Source: an uncultured Bacilli bacterium (GTDB taxonomy: Bacteria > Bacillota_I > Bacilli_A > RF39 > UBA660). Taken from it: a stretch of 33,265 nucleotides of DNA. Where the stretch lies: contig CANROR010000004.1 in the NCBI GenBank assembly GCA_947632275.1, positions 1 to 33,265 on the forward strand, written 5' to 3'. Made by a program: the position numbers and the translations under genes. This document shows positions 8,339 to 15,981 of this stretch, one piece after another (positions within the stretch are counted from its first letter, which is position 1; the number at the start of each line of letters is the position of its first letter). Below the pieces are notes generated by a model. That model ran no database searches. It had not been told where the DNA came from and worked only from the letters and a program-made list of their open reading frames with translations.

Positions 8339-9447
8339 TGGATGAAAAAAAGAATTCAGCAATTGAGTTTTGGCGATTTATTTTCTGTATTGCTTTAGCC
8401 ATAGGTCATTTAAATATGATTGTTTGGAATAAAGGCGATGTCAATTTATTATTTAAAGGTCATTATTTTGTAGCCTTCTTTATCTTTTTATCAGGCTATT
8501 TCTTAATGGCTAATTATCAAAAAAATAAAAGTAAAAATACGAAAGAAGTAGCAACAACAAAAGCTTGGAATTATACCAAAAAAAGAATTTCGGCTTTATA
8601 TCCGGCTTTATTAATTGGGGTGGCTTTAGCCTTTATTGTTCGTAATGTTATTATTGATACCCCAGTTCATGAATTATTTCCGGTTTTCATGAATTCTATT
8701 TGGGAATTTTTAGGTTTATCCGCTTTAGGGGTTACTAATCTTTGGAATGAACCTTTAATCTATATTTCAGCAATCTTTATCGCGGGCTTTATCCTTTATT
8801 ATTTAATTAATAAAAGTGAAGAACTATTTAAAATTATAACCATTATTGTAGCTATTATGGTTTATAGTTTTGGGTTAAGCAAAGGATGGAATAGTACTGA
8901 TTTTCTACTTGGTATACCTCTTCCTTTAGCTCGGATTTTTGCGGGCATGGCAATCGGCGCTTTAATGTATTATCCTGTTGCTTATTTAAAGACAAAAAAA
9001 TTTAGTGAAAATGTAACGATGGTCTTTAGTATTGCCCATATTGCTTTAGCTATGATTATTCTTTATGTTTGGATTCATGGCGCGAACTTTAGTGAATTAG
9101 TATATGGTTTAATTTTATTAGCCTTTACTTTTGTTTTATTAGTAAATAAAGATTATATTGCGATTCTTTATAATGATAATAAATTTATTAATGATTTAGG
9201 TCGAATAAGTTTATATTATTTTGTTTCTCATATTTCTTTCATCTATTTATTAAACTTTATGTTCCCCGAAATGGGATATGTTCCAAGTATTGCCTTTAAT
9301 ATTTTATTTACTTTATGTTGGTCATATATCTTAATGTATATTGATGATTATTTAATAACTCCAGCTTTTAGAAGCAAAGCTATTGGCGAAACTAAACCAG
9401 TAACTAAAAGAGTAACGAAAAAAACTGTTAGAAAAGTAACGAAATAG
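8338..9447 (+). CDS. Acyltransferase 3 family membrane protein
   Basis: A 369-residue polytopic protein with around ten hydrophobic segments. The opening AIEFWRFIFCIALAIGHLN matches the acyltransferase-3 start, with the Arg of WRF and the conserved His of GHL; FFIFLSGYFL follows. Members O-acetylate or otherwise acylate envelope polysaccharides and lipids using a cytoplasmic acyl donor. The C-terminus ends in a short Lys/Thr-rich tail. GGAGG lies 8-12 bases upstream of the ATG, at the end of the previous gene. The substrate cannot be read from sequence. Confidence 0.8.
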   Translation: MDEKKNSAIEFWRFIFCIALAIGHLNMIVWNKGDVNLLFKGHYFVAFFIFLSGYFLMANYQKNKSKNTKEVATTKAWNYTKKRISALYPALLIGVALAFIVRNVIIDTPVHELFPVFMNSIWEFLGLSALGVTNLWNEPLIYISAIFIAGFILYYLINKSEELFKIITIIVAIMVYSFGLSKGWNSTDFLLGIPLPLARIFAGMAIGALMYYPVAYLKTKKFSENVTMVFSIAHIALAMIILYVWIHGANFSELVYGLILLAFTFVLLVNKDYIAILYNDNKFINDLGRISLYYFVSHISFIYLLNFMFPEMGYVPSIAFNILFTLCWSYILMYIDDYLITPAFRSKAIGETKPVTKRVTKKTVRKVTK

Positions 9448-9475
9448 AATAATTAAATATTATTCTATTTTTTTA
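9442..9475 (+). terminator. Terminator after the acyltransferase gene
   Basis: AAATAGAATA pairs with TATTCTATTT around a 9-base AT loop and is followed by T residues. The left arm overlaps the stop codon. Confidence 0.8.
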
Positions 9476-9525
9476 CACTTTTTTGTCAATTAACTAGGAT
9501 ATTTAAATGAAAATCTAAAAAAATA

Positions 9526-9534
9526 TGTTATGAT
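9526..9534 (+). promoter_or_regulatory. Extended -10 element before the small-gene pair
   Basis: TGTTATGAT fits TGnTATGAT, an extended -10 element, 20 bases upstream of ATG 9554. There is no good -35 box. It overlaps the ATG (9530) used by the track, which makes that start unlikely. Confidence 0.45.
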
Positions 9535-9553
9535 AAAAATAGGAGGATTATTT

Positions 9554-9877
9554 ATGAAAATTATTGAAAAAAGAGATAATTATCGAACTTTAGCAGATAA
9601 AAATAAAGTGGCGGCGGCTATTAACGTTTTTAATGCGGGAGTTTGTGCACTTGGCATAATTGGTATCGAAGCTTTAAAAAGAAAAGGTTTAGATCTTGAT
9701 GAAGGCTTTTTACAATCTGTTAATTATATTGGTGAACCAGTATTAGGTTTGGCCGGAGCAGGTTCTATAGTTGGCATGGTTAAGAGTATTGCTCAAAATA
9801 TTCATTATGAAAAATTAGTTAATAATGCTGATAAAATAATTGCGATTAATGAAACATATTCAAGGAGTGGTAGATAA
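9554..9877 (+). CDS. Small protein of unknown function with two hydrophobic stretches
   Basis: A 107-residue protein. AGGAGG at 9541-9546 points to ATG 9554 rather than the track's 9530. It has two moderately hydrophobic, Gly/Ala-rich helices (around residues 20-40, VFNAGVCALGIIGIEAL, and 57-75, PVLGLAGAGSIVGMVKSI), each flanked by charged residues, so a small two-span membrane protein is plausible. The C-terminus is charged (YSRSGR). It overlaps the next gene by one base. I do not recognise it. Confidence 0.65.
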   Translation: MKIIEKRDNYRTLADKNKVAAAINVFNAGVCALGIIGIEALKRKGLDLDEGFLQSVNYIGEPVLGLAGAGSIVGMVKSIAQNIHYEKLVNNADKIIAINETYSRSGR

Positions 9878-10116
9878 TGGATATCGAAAAGCAAGACCTT
9901 ATAACTTTAGATGATAAAAATGAATATGTTGTTGTTAGTAAAGTAGAATATGAAAACTCTTTTTATTATTACATTGTTGATATTAATAACCCTGAGAATT
10001 TAAAATTTGTTAAAGAAAGTAATAATGAACTATTTGAGCTTAAAGATAAAGAGCTAATAACGGATTTAATTCCTTTATTTATTAATGATACCAATGCCAC
10101 GGCTTATGTAAGTTAA
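9877..10116 (+). CDS. Small acidic protein, possibly DUF1292-like
   Basis: A 79-residue acidic protein translationally coupled to the previous gene (ATG overlaps its stop). The pattern ITLDDKNEYVVVSKVEYENSFYYYIVDI, a short beta-hairpin protein with a regulated-text feel of DUF1292/YrzB proteins, is suggestive but I am not certain of it. No catalytic or metal motif is visible. It ends just before the rpsF promoter. Confidence 0.65.
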   Translation: MDIEKQDLITLDDKNEYVVVSKVEYENSFYYYIVDINNPENLKFVKESNNELFELKDKELITDLIPLFINDTNATAYVS

Positions 10117-10133
10117 AAAATGTGGAAAATTTC

Positions 10134-10162
10134 TTGCACATCAAGCATATATTTGTTATAAT
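10134..10162 (+). promoter_or_regulatory. Strong sigma-A-type promoter of the rpsF operon
   Basis: TTGCAC (10134-10139), a 17-base spacer and TATAAT (10157-10162). One mismatch to the consensus and ideal spacing. Transcription should start near 10169. Confidence 0.9.
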
Positions 10163-10168
10163 AACGGC

Positions 10169-10238
10169 GAGTAAAAAAAGTTACTCCTTGCTTTCTTTAT
10201 AAGGAAAGCCAATAGACCATAAGGAGGTGGAAGAAAAG
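10169..10238 (+). promoter_or_regulatory. Structured 5' leader of rpsF-ssb-rpsR with an anti-Shine-Dalgarno
   Basis: Two hairpins can form: GAGTAA / TTACTC (10169-10186) and GCTTTC / GAAAGC (10190-10209). The sequence CTCCTT (10184-10189), which overlaps the right arm of the first hairpin, is perfectly complementary to AAGGAG (10221-10226) of the rpsF Shine-Dalgarno. An alternative fold could therefore hide the ribosome-binding site. Many bacteria autoregulate this operon through an S6:S18-binding leader. I cannot see the conserved core of that motif with confidence, so a link is only an inference. Confidence 0.5.
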
Positions 10239-10529
10239 ATGACTAAATACGAAATTATGTTTATTGTTAAGTCGACTTTAGAAGAAGCCGAAATTAAGAA
10301 AACGGCCGAAGAATTAAAAAAGTTAGTTAGCAATAAAAAATCAAAAGTTATCGATATGAATGAAATGGGTAGAAAAAAACTTGCTTATCCAATTAATAAG
10401 GAATTAAGTGGTTTTTACTATGTCATGACAGTAGAAACTGATCATGAAACCATTAAAGAATTCGATCGGAAAGTATCTATTAATGAAAATGTTTTAAGAC
10501 ATTTAATCATTAAATTAGAAAGTGAGTAG
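10239..10529 (+). CDS. rpsF: 30S ribosomal protein S6
   Basis: A 96-residue protein of normal S6 length. It begins MTKYEIMFIVKSTL and carries the family block GRKKLAYPINKELSGFYYVM and the ending IKEFDRKVSINENVLRHLIIKL. S6 pairs with S18 on the platform of the small subunit. ATG 10239 is chosen over the track's 10227, because AAGGAGGTGG (10221-10230) is the ribosome-binding site and overlaps the earlier start. It is the first gene of the rpsF-ssb-rpsR operon. Confidence 0.97.
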   Translation: MTKYEIMFIVKSTLEEAEIKKTAEELKKLVSNKKSKVIDMNEMGRKKLAYPINKELSGFYYVMTVETDHETIKEFDRKVSINENVLRHLIIKLESE

Positions 10530-10533
10530 TAAA

Positions 10534-11016
10534 ATGAATAAAGTTATATTAACAGGAAGGTTAACGAGAGAACCTGAATCAAGAATGAGTCAAAGTAATG
10601 TTGAAGTTTCACGTTTTTCTTTAGCATGTCAATGTGATTTTGTAAATCGGAATGGCGAAAGAGAAACGGAATTTATTAACTGTGTAGCTTTTGGTAAACT
10701 TGCCGGCACGATTAATCGTTATTGTCATAAAGGAACGATGATAAGTATAACTGGACGCATTCGCAATAGCAGTTATGATGCCCAAGATGGAACAAAAAGA
10801 TACACGACTGATGTTGTAGCTGAACAAATGGAATTTTTAAGTTCGAAAAACAACAATGGAGGAAGTTCTAATTATGAAGCAAGCCAACCCGTAGATAATA
10901 GTATGGCTTATTCCCCAGAACCAAATAATAATATTGAAACAACTGATATTACGGAAGATCCTTACAAAGATTTTGGTGAAGAAGTTACCCTAAGTAGTGA
11001 TGACTTACCATTTTAA
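10534..11016 (+). CDS. ssb: Single-stranded DNA-binding protein
   Basis: A 160-residue SSB. The N-terminal OB fold starts MNKVILTGRLTREPE and includes FINCVAFGKLAGTINRYCHKG. A flexible linker rich in Asn, Ser and Glu follows from about residue 108, and the protein ends in the canonical acidic protein-interaction tip SSDDLPF. It coats single-stranded DNA and recruits repair and replication proteins. ATG 10534 fits the conserved N-terminus better than the track's GTG 10522, which overlaps rpsF. It lies between rpsF and rpsR, as in most Firmicutes. Confidence 0.97.
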   Translation: MNKVILTGRLTREPESRMSQSNVEVSRFSLACQCDFVNRNGERETEFINCVAFGKLAGTINRYCHKGTMISITGRIRNSSYDAQDGTKRYTTDVVAEQMEFLSSKNNNGGSSNYEASQPVDNSMAYSPEPNNNIETTDITEDPYKDFGEEVTLSSDDLPF

Positions 11017-11032
11017 TTAAGGAGGGAAGAAG

Positions 11033-11248
11033 ATGGCAGAATTTTATCGTAAAAAGAAAAAAATATGTCAAATGTGTGCTGGTAAAAGCGTTGATTATAA
11101 AGATGTAATGATTATTAATAAATATATTAATGACAAAGGTAAAATATTACCAAGAAGAATGACTGGCGCTTGTGCTAAACATCAAAGACATATTGCAAAT
11201 CAAGTTAAATATGCAAGATTTATGGCTTTAATACCATATGTAAAATAG
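11033..11248 (+). CDS. rpsR: 30S ribosomal protein S18 (Cys-containing form)
   Basis: A 71-residue S18 with PRRMTGACAKHQRHIANQVKYARFMALIPYV in the conserved C-terminal half. Cys12, Cys15, Cys47 and His50 form a CxxC...CxxH set, the zinc-binding (C+) variant of S18; many Firmicutes lack it in one or all copies. AAGGAGG is well placed before the ATG. It is the last gene of the operon and is followed at once by a terminator. Confidence 0.96.
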   Translation: MAEFYRKKKKICQMCAGKSVDYKDVMIINKYINDKGKILPRRMTGACAKHQRHIANQVKYARFMALIPYVK

Positions 11249-11268
11249 TAACGAAAGTTACTTTTTTT
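11247..11268 (+). terminator. Terminator of the rpsF operon
   Basis: AGTAAC, the GNRA-type loop GAAA, GTTACT and a run of seven T. It begins at the rpsR stop codon. Confidence 0.9.
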
Positions 11269-11317
11269 ATGGATAAAATATGAGTTATCAACATAAAAAG
11301 TTAAAAGTTTTGTCATA

Positions 11318-11359
11318 TTTTAGCGAAACACTGGCAAATAAAAAATAAACTATTAAAAT
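11318..11359 (+). promoter_or_regulatory. Promoter-like module related to the repeat at the window end
   Basis: The 19-base stretch 11318-11336 matches TTTTGTCGAAACACTTGCA of the terminal repeat at 16 of 19 positions. It is followed, with the same 16-base spacer, by a -10-like TAAAAT (11354-11359) after TGGCAA (11332-11337). No ORF with a ribosome-binding site follows it before rplI. It may drive a short non-coding RNA, act as an upstream promoter of rplI, or be a relic. A short inverted repeat AAACTAT / ATAGTTT surrounds the -10 region. Confidence 0.4.
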
Positions 11360-11453
11360 ATAGTTTAATAAAAGAATTTTTAAAGGTCCTAAATTAGAAT
11401 TTTTTCTTGGAAAATTTTTCTTTTACTTGCTATATAAAAATAGGGGCAATATG

Positions 11454-11462
11454 TGGTATAAT
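11454..11462 (+). promoter_or_regulatory. Extended -10 promoter of rplI
   Basis: TGGTATAAT is a perfect extended -10 element, 23 bases upstream of the rplI start. The -35 region is poor; TTGCTA lies 24 bases upstream, which is too far for normal spacing. Confidence 0.6.
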
Positions 11463-11485
11463 AGGTATAACTTTAAGGAGGCATT

Positions 11486-11926
11486 ATGAAGGTAATATTA
11501 CTTAAAGATGTAAAAAAACAAGGTAAAAAAGATGATATTATAGATGTTAGTGATGGTTATGCTAATAATTATTTAATTAAAAATGGTTTGGCCGTGCCTT
11601 ATTCGAAAAGAAGCAAAGAAATCTTAGATGGGGAAATAAAGGTTCGGGAAGATACGGAAGCGGCTAAAGTTGCCGAATACAACGAAATAAAGAAAAAGTT
11701 AGAAAATAAAGAATTAACTTTTAAAGTAAAAGTTGGTAAAAATGATCAAGTATTTGGTTCTATTTCTAGTAAACAAATAAGTGAAAAGTTAAAAGAAATG
11801 GGCTATAGTATTGATAAAAAATGCATTAAAATTGAAGGAGCTATTGCTTCTTTAGGTGTAACTAATGTGGAAATTGAACTTCATAAGAAAGTTAAATTTA
11901 TAATTAAAATAGTAGTAACAAAGTAG
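11486..11926 (+). CDS. rplI: 50S ribosomal protein L9
   Basis: A 146-residue L9 of normal length. The N-terminal rRNA-binding domain starts MKVILLKDVKKQGKKDDIIDVSDGYANNYLIKNGLA, the conserved L9 signature, and is joined by a long charged helix (about residues 40-75) to the C-terminal domain with VFGSISSKQISEKL. AAGGAGG precedes it. dnaB follows after 10 bases; rplI-dnaB is a standard Firmicutes pair. Confidence 0.97.
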   Translation: MKVILLKDVKKQGKKDDIIDVSDGYANNYLIKNGLAVPYSKRSKEILDGEIKVREDTEAAKVAEYNEIKKKLENKELTFKVKVGKNDQVFGSISSKQISEKLKEMGYSIDKKCIKIEGAIASLGVTNVEIELHKKVKFIIKIVVTK

Positions 11927-11936
11927 GTGAAAAATT

Positions 11937-13274
11937 ATGGCTAGACAAATGCCTCAAAATTTAGAAGCAGAAATGAGTGTCTTGGGTGTTGCTTTTATTG
12001 ACAATAGCGAAGTTAGCAAAATTGTCGAAGAAGTAGTCCCCGAAATGTTTTTTGATGAACGAAATAAGGTTATTTTTCGCGCCATAAAATCATTATATGA
12101 TGCTGGGACGCCAGTTGATTTAATGACGATTAAAAATGAATTAGATAAAGATAAAAAATTAAATTCGGTGGGGTTAGAGTATTTAAGTGAAGTAATTGAT
12201 TCGGTGGTTACGACGGCGAATTTAGATTATTATATTTCCATTATTAAAGATTTTGCGATTCGCCGAAATTTAATTAATACGGCCACGGAAATTGTAAGTG
12301 AATCATACGATAGTGAAGATTTAAATTATTTATTAGATAATGCAGAGAAAAAAATTACCAATGTAGTTAGAGAACGGAGCGTAGGTGACCTTTTACCAAT
12401 CAGTGAAGTCTTAAGACGCGCTCATGAAAAATTAGAAGAACGTTATAAAAATAAAGGCAGTATCACCGGTTTAGAAACGGGACTTACCGATTTTGATAGA
12501 ATGACGACGGGTTTTCAACCCGGCGAAATGATTATTTTGGCTGCTCGTCCTTCCGTTGGGAAAACCACTCTAGCCTTAAATATGGCTTTAAATGCCGCCA
12601 TGAAAACGAAAAAAGCGATTGCTATTTTTAATATGGAAATGCCGGCCGAAGAAATTGCTAATCGGCTTATCAGTCAAGCGGGGCAAATAAATGGTTATAA
12701 ATTACAAACAGGGAAAATGCAAGATAATGATTGGAAAAGATATAATGAAGCTTTAAGTCAACTTGCCGAAACCAATATTTATATTGAAGATAATACTTCG
12801 GCCACAATTCAAGAAATCAGAGCTAAATGTCGGCGGTTAGCTAATTCGAAAGAAGGCTTGGGTTTAATTGTTATCGACTACTTGCAATTAATTAATAGTG
12901 GTTATAAGAAAAACGAATCGCGGCAAGTAGAAGTATCTGAAATATCCCGGAATATCAAAACGATGGCGATTGAATTAAAAGTACCCGTTTTGGCTTTGTC
13001 CCAATTAAGCAGAACCGTAGAACGTCGGGAAGGCAATGAACCCCAACTCGCGGATTTAAGAGAATCGGGTTCAATTGAACAAGATGCCGATATTGTTTTA
13101 TTTATCAATCGAAAAGATTATAATGAAAAAGTTAAAGATGAAAAAGTAAATATTGTTCCGGTTGAACTGGTAGTGGCTAAGCATCGGAAAGGAAGCCGGG
13201 GCCGGGTTAATTTATTATTTGAATTAGCAACTGGTAGTTTTCGCAATATGTTAAAAGAAAATAAGGATGAATAA
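11937..13274 (+). CDS. dnaB: Replicative DNA helicase DnaB (DnaC of B. subtilis)
   Basis: A 445-residue hexameric helicase. The N-terminal helical domain begins PQNLEAEMSVLGVAF. The RecA-like domain has Walker A ARPSVGKTTLALN (about residue 203), IVIDYLQL (Walker B, about residue 312), the SRxVE...LRESGSIEQDAD block and a C-terminal arginine-finger region KHRKGSRGRVNL. The length and motif order are those of the family, and no intein is present. It overlaps the next gene by one base. Confidence 0.97.
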   Translation: MARQMPQNLEAEMSVLGVAFIDNSEVSKIVEEVVPEMFFDERNKVIFRAIKSLYDAGTPVDLMTIKNELDKDKKLNSVGLEYLSEVIDSVVTTANLDYYISIIKDFAIRRNLINTATEIVSESYDSEDLNYLLDNAEKKITNVVRERSVGDLLPISEVLRRAHEKLEERYKNKGSITGLETGLTDFDRMTTGFQPGEMIILAARPSVGKTTLALNMALNAAMKTKKAIAIFNMEMPAEEIANRLISQAGQINGYKLQTGKMQDNDWKRYNEALSQLAETNIYIEDNTSATIQEIRAKCRRLANSKEGLGLIVIDYLQLINSGYKKNESRQVEVSEISRNIKTMAIELKVPVLALSQLSRTVERREGNEPQLADLRESGSIEQDADIVLFINRKDYNEKVKDEKVNIVPVELVVAKHRKGSRGRVNLLFELATGSFRNMLKENKDE

Positions 13275-14770
13275 TGAAAAAAAGAGATATAATTATTACA
13301 ATTTTAATTACGATTATCTTAATAGTGGTTTATGGAGTTAATTATGTTTATAATAATATTATAAGTAGTCGGGCCGAAAGCGCTTATTTAGTTTATTTAA
13401 AAGGCGAAAAGATTGGCTTAATAAAAGATGATACTGAATTATATAATTTAATTAACCATGAACAAGATGCAATTCGTCAAAAATATGCGGTGGATGATGT
13501 TTATCCGCCGGCCGATTTTAATTTGGTTAAAACGAAAACTTATGAAAATAATTATATGACGGTAGCCGAAATTTATAATAAAATTGCCGAATTAGACAAT
13601 TTTACGATTGAAGGCTATATTATTAATGTCAAAGTTCCCGAAGGAGCTGAAAATCAAAATTTTACAATTAATGTTTTAGATAAAAATATTTTTGATGAAG
13701 CGATTCATAATTTTGTTTCTGCTTTTATTACGGAAGAAGAATATAATACCTACATCAATGGCGAAACAGAAGAACTTACCGATGTTGGTAAAATAATTGA
13801 AAAAATGTATTTTAATGAAACAATTACGGTGAAAAAAGGCTACATTAGTATTAAAGATAAAATATATACCGATGTTAACTCTTTAAGTCAATATTTATTA
13901 TTCGGGGATAATGCCCAAATGGAAAACTATACCGTTAAAGTGGGCGATAGTATTGAAAGTATTAGCGAAGATCATAAGATAAACTCTCAAGAATTTATTA
14001 TGGCTAATCCCAAATATCGGAATGCTAATGCCATGTTAGAAGTAGGTTCGAATGTTAACGTTACTTTGCCTAATCCCCAATTAACGTTTGTCTATGAAGT
14101 TCATGAAATCGTGGAATACGAAGAACCATTTGAAAAGACAACCCAAAAAGATGAATCCAAGGGTTATGGTTATTCCAAAGTAACTCAAGAAGGAGTGAAT
14201 GGTTTAGCATTAAATACGCAAGATTATCAAGTAATTAATGGGCAAGCGAGTGAAGAAATTAAAATTGGTACGTATAAAGTTTTAAGGAAGAAAGTTGACC
14301 AAATAACGGTTGTGGGTAAAAGTTATTTACCACCTATTAATACGGGTGGCGAATGGGGTTGGCCAACGGCCCGGCCATATCGTATTACCAGTGGTTTTGC
14401 ATGGCGTTGGGGTTCTCACCACGATGCTATCGACATTTCAGGACCTGGTGAAGGTTCACCAATCTATGCGGCTAAAGAAGGGACCGTTGTAGAAGCCCAA
14501 GACTATTGTGGCAAAAATGCTTGTAGTCGTTGGAAAGAAGGAACTTACCTTGTTATTCAACATGCGAATGATTGGTATTCTATTTATGCCCATATGGTTA
14601 AAGGTTCCCTAAAAGTTAATGTAGGCGACCATGTTACTAAAGGCCAAGTAATTGGGGCCATGGGCCAAACAGGTTATGCCACGGGCTATCACTTACACTT
14701 TGGTATTTACAAAGGTTGGCCATATCATAATGGTGGCGGTACTCCTTATAATCCATTGAGGTTCTACTAA
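13274..14770 (+). CDS. Membrane-anchored LysM/G5/M23 peptidoglycan hydrolase
   Basis: A 498-residue protein with an N-terminal membrane anchor (about residues 5-27). A LysM-like segment lies around residues 220-268 (YTVKVGDSIESIS...VGSNVNVTLP) and a G5-like region around 275-350 (YEVHEIVEYEEPFE...IKIGTYKVLRK). The C-terminal M23 metallopeptidase domain carries HHDAIDISG and HLHFG, so the zinc ligands (His, Asp, His) are all present and the enzyme should be active. M23 enzymes cut peptide cross-links in peptidoglycan. It is coupled to dnaB and walJ by one-base overlaps, an arrangement that brings cell-wall remodelling into a replication operon. Confidence 0.88.
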   Translation: MKKRDIIITILITIILIVVYGVNYVYNNIISSRAESAYLVYLKGEKIGLIKDDTELYNLINHEQDAIRQKYAVDDVYPPADFNLVKTKTYENNYMTVAEIYNKIAELDNFTIEGYIINVKVPEGAENQNFTINVLDKNIFDEAIHNFVSAFITEEEYNTYINGETEELTDVGKIIEKMYFNETITVKKGYISIKDKIYTDVNSLSQYLLFGDNAQMENYTVKVGDSIESISEDHKINSQEFIMANPKYRNANAMLEVGSNVNVTLPNPQLTFVYEVHEIVEYEEPFEKTTQKDESKGYGYSKVTQEGVNGLALNTQDYQVINGQASEEIKIGTYKVLRKKVDQITVVGKSYLPPINTGGEWGWPTARPYRITSGFAWRWGSHHDAIDISGPGEGSPIYAAKEGTVVEAQDYCGKNACSRWKEGTYLVIQHANDWYSIYAHMVKGSLKVNVGDHVTKGQVIGAMGQTGYATGYHLHFGIYKGWPYHNGGGTPYNPLRFY

Positions 14771-15534
14771 TGAAAACGGTTGTTTTATGCAGTGGTTCGA
14801 AAGGCAATTCTACTTATGTGGAAACTAGTAAAAATAAAATTTTATTAGATGTTGGTATGAATTATAAATATTTAGAAGAGAAGCTCCATGATATTGGAGT
14901 TTCTCCATGTGAGATAAATTATATTATTTTAAGTCACACGCATTCCGATCACATCGCGGCTTTAAATAATTTTTTAACGAAGAATAAAACTACGTTAGTT
15001 GTTAGTAAAAAAATTCTTAATGATTTAAAAAATTTAAAAGATTATGCCAATTTAATTATTTATGAAGATGATTTAGATTTAGATGGCATTTTAATTAAAG
15101 CCATTCATTCGAGTCATGATGCCGTGGATTCCCGGAATTTTATAATTAATGATTTTGGCAAAACTTTAGCTTATATCACGGATACTGGTTATATTAATAA
15201 ACGTTATTTTAAAGATTTACAAGATTTAAATATTTATTTATTTGAAAGCAATCATGATATTGAACTTCTCCAACACGGACCTTATCCAGCTTGGTTAAAA
15301 AGACGGGTTTTATCTGACGATGGCCACTTATCAAATAAGGCCGCTTCCTTTTATCTATCCAAGTTGGTTGGGCCAAAGACGCAAAAAATAATCTTAATTC
15401 ATTTAAGTGAAACCAATAATCTAGAAGAAATTGCTTTGGAAACCATTCGCAATACTTTTTTAGAACGAGGGGTCGAATTTAATAATATTGAATGCGCCCA
15501 TCAAAGGGAAGCCACTGAGGTAGTAGAAGTATGA
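14770..15534 (+). CDS. walJ: Metallo-beta-lactamase fold nuclease WalJ (YycJ)
   Basis: A 254-residue MBL-fold protein. It begins KTVVLCSGSKGNSTYVE and has the metal-binding motif SHTHSDHI near residue 56, a later SSHDAVDSRNF region, ITDTGY and SNHDIELL, all typical of WalJ/YycJ. In Firmicutes the gene usually ends the walRKHIJ operon; here there is no walRK and it follows the M23 gene and precedes rlmH. Relatives have DNA 5'-exonuclease activity. Its stop overlaps rlmH by 4 bases (ATGA). Confidence 0.92.
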   Translation: MKTVVLCSGSKGNSTYVETSKNKILLDVGMNYKYLEEKLHDIGVSPCEINYIILSHTHSDHIAALNNFLTKNKTTLVVSKKILNDLKNLKDYANLIIYEDDLDLDGILIKAIHSSHDAVDSRNFIINDFGKTLAYITDTGYINKRYFKDLQDLNIYLFESNHDIELLQHGPYPAWLKRRVLSDDGHLSNKAASFYLSKLVGPKTQKIILIHLSETNNLEEIALETIRNTFLERGVEFNNIECAHQREATEVVEV

Positions 15535-15968
15535 TTAAAATATTATGTGTAGGTAAAATAAAGGAAAAATATTTAGACGATTTAATAAATGATTATTTAA
15601 AAAGAATTAGTAAATATCATAAGATTGAAATTATTGAAATAAAAGATAATCCCAATCATGAAAAAGAACTGATAGCTTTAAAAGAAAAAATAAAATTAAC
15701 TGATTATAATATTGCTTTAGATATTAAAGGGAAAGAAGTAACAAGTGTTACCTTTGCTGAAAAGCTTGATAAATGCTTGATGAATTATGGTAATATTACT
15801 TTTATCATTGGTCCTTCTTTAGGCTTAGATGAGAAAATTAAAAATTTAGCTAATGAATGTCTTAGTTTTTCATCTTTAACTTTTCCTCATGGTTTATTTC
15901 GTGGTCTTCTTTTAGAACAAATCTATCGGGCTTTTAAAATATTAAATAATGAATCTTATCACAAGTAA
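15531..15968 (+). CDS. rlmH: 23S rRNA pseudouridine-1915 N3-methyltransferase RlmH
   Basis: A 145-residue SPOUT-class methyltransferase acting on the assembled 70S ribosome. It starts MIKILCVGKIKEKYL and carries the SAM-binding knot with FIIGPSLGLDEKI and the C-terminal block LTFPHGLFRGLLLEQIYRAFKILNNESYHK. The family ending is usually YHK, as here. It directly follows walJ with a 4-base overlap, as in many Firmicutes. Confidence 0.96.
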   Translation: MIKILCVGKIKEKYLDDLINDYLKRISKYHKIEIIEIKDNPNHEKELIALKEKIKLTDYNIALDIKGKEVTSVTFAEKLDKCLMNYGNITFIIGPSLGLDEKIKNLANECLSFSSLTFPHGLFRGLLLEQIYRAFKILNNESYHK

Positions 15969-15981
15969 GGAGGAAAGAAAA

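Noticed and set aside
10604-10620. parS site in ssb (GTTTCACGT)
   Set aside because: Only one half of the 16-base parS palindrome matches; the other half is TTTTCT rather than GAAACA.
11284-11292. DnaA box / origin upstream of rplI (TTATCAACA)
   Set aside because: A single near-match without a cluster of boxes, an AT-rich unwinding element or dnaA nearby is not evidence of an origin.
14310-14492. 60-codon plus-strand ORF inside the M23 gene (and 32371-32577 inside the pcsB-like gene)
   Set aside because: Both are out-of-frame readings of Gly- and Trp-rich metallopeptidase domains and have no separate start signals.
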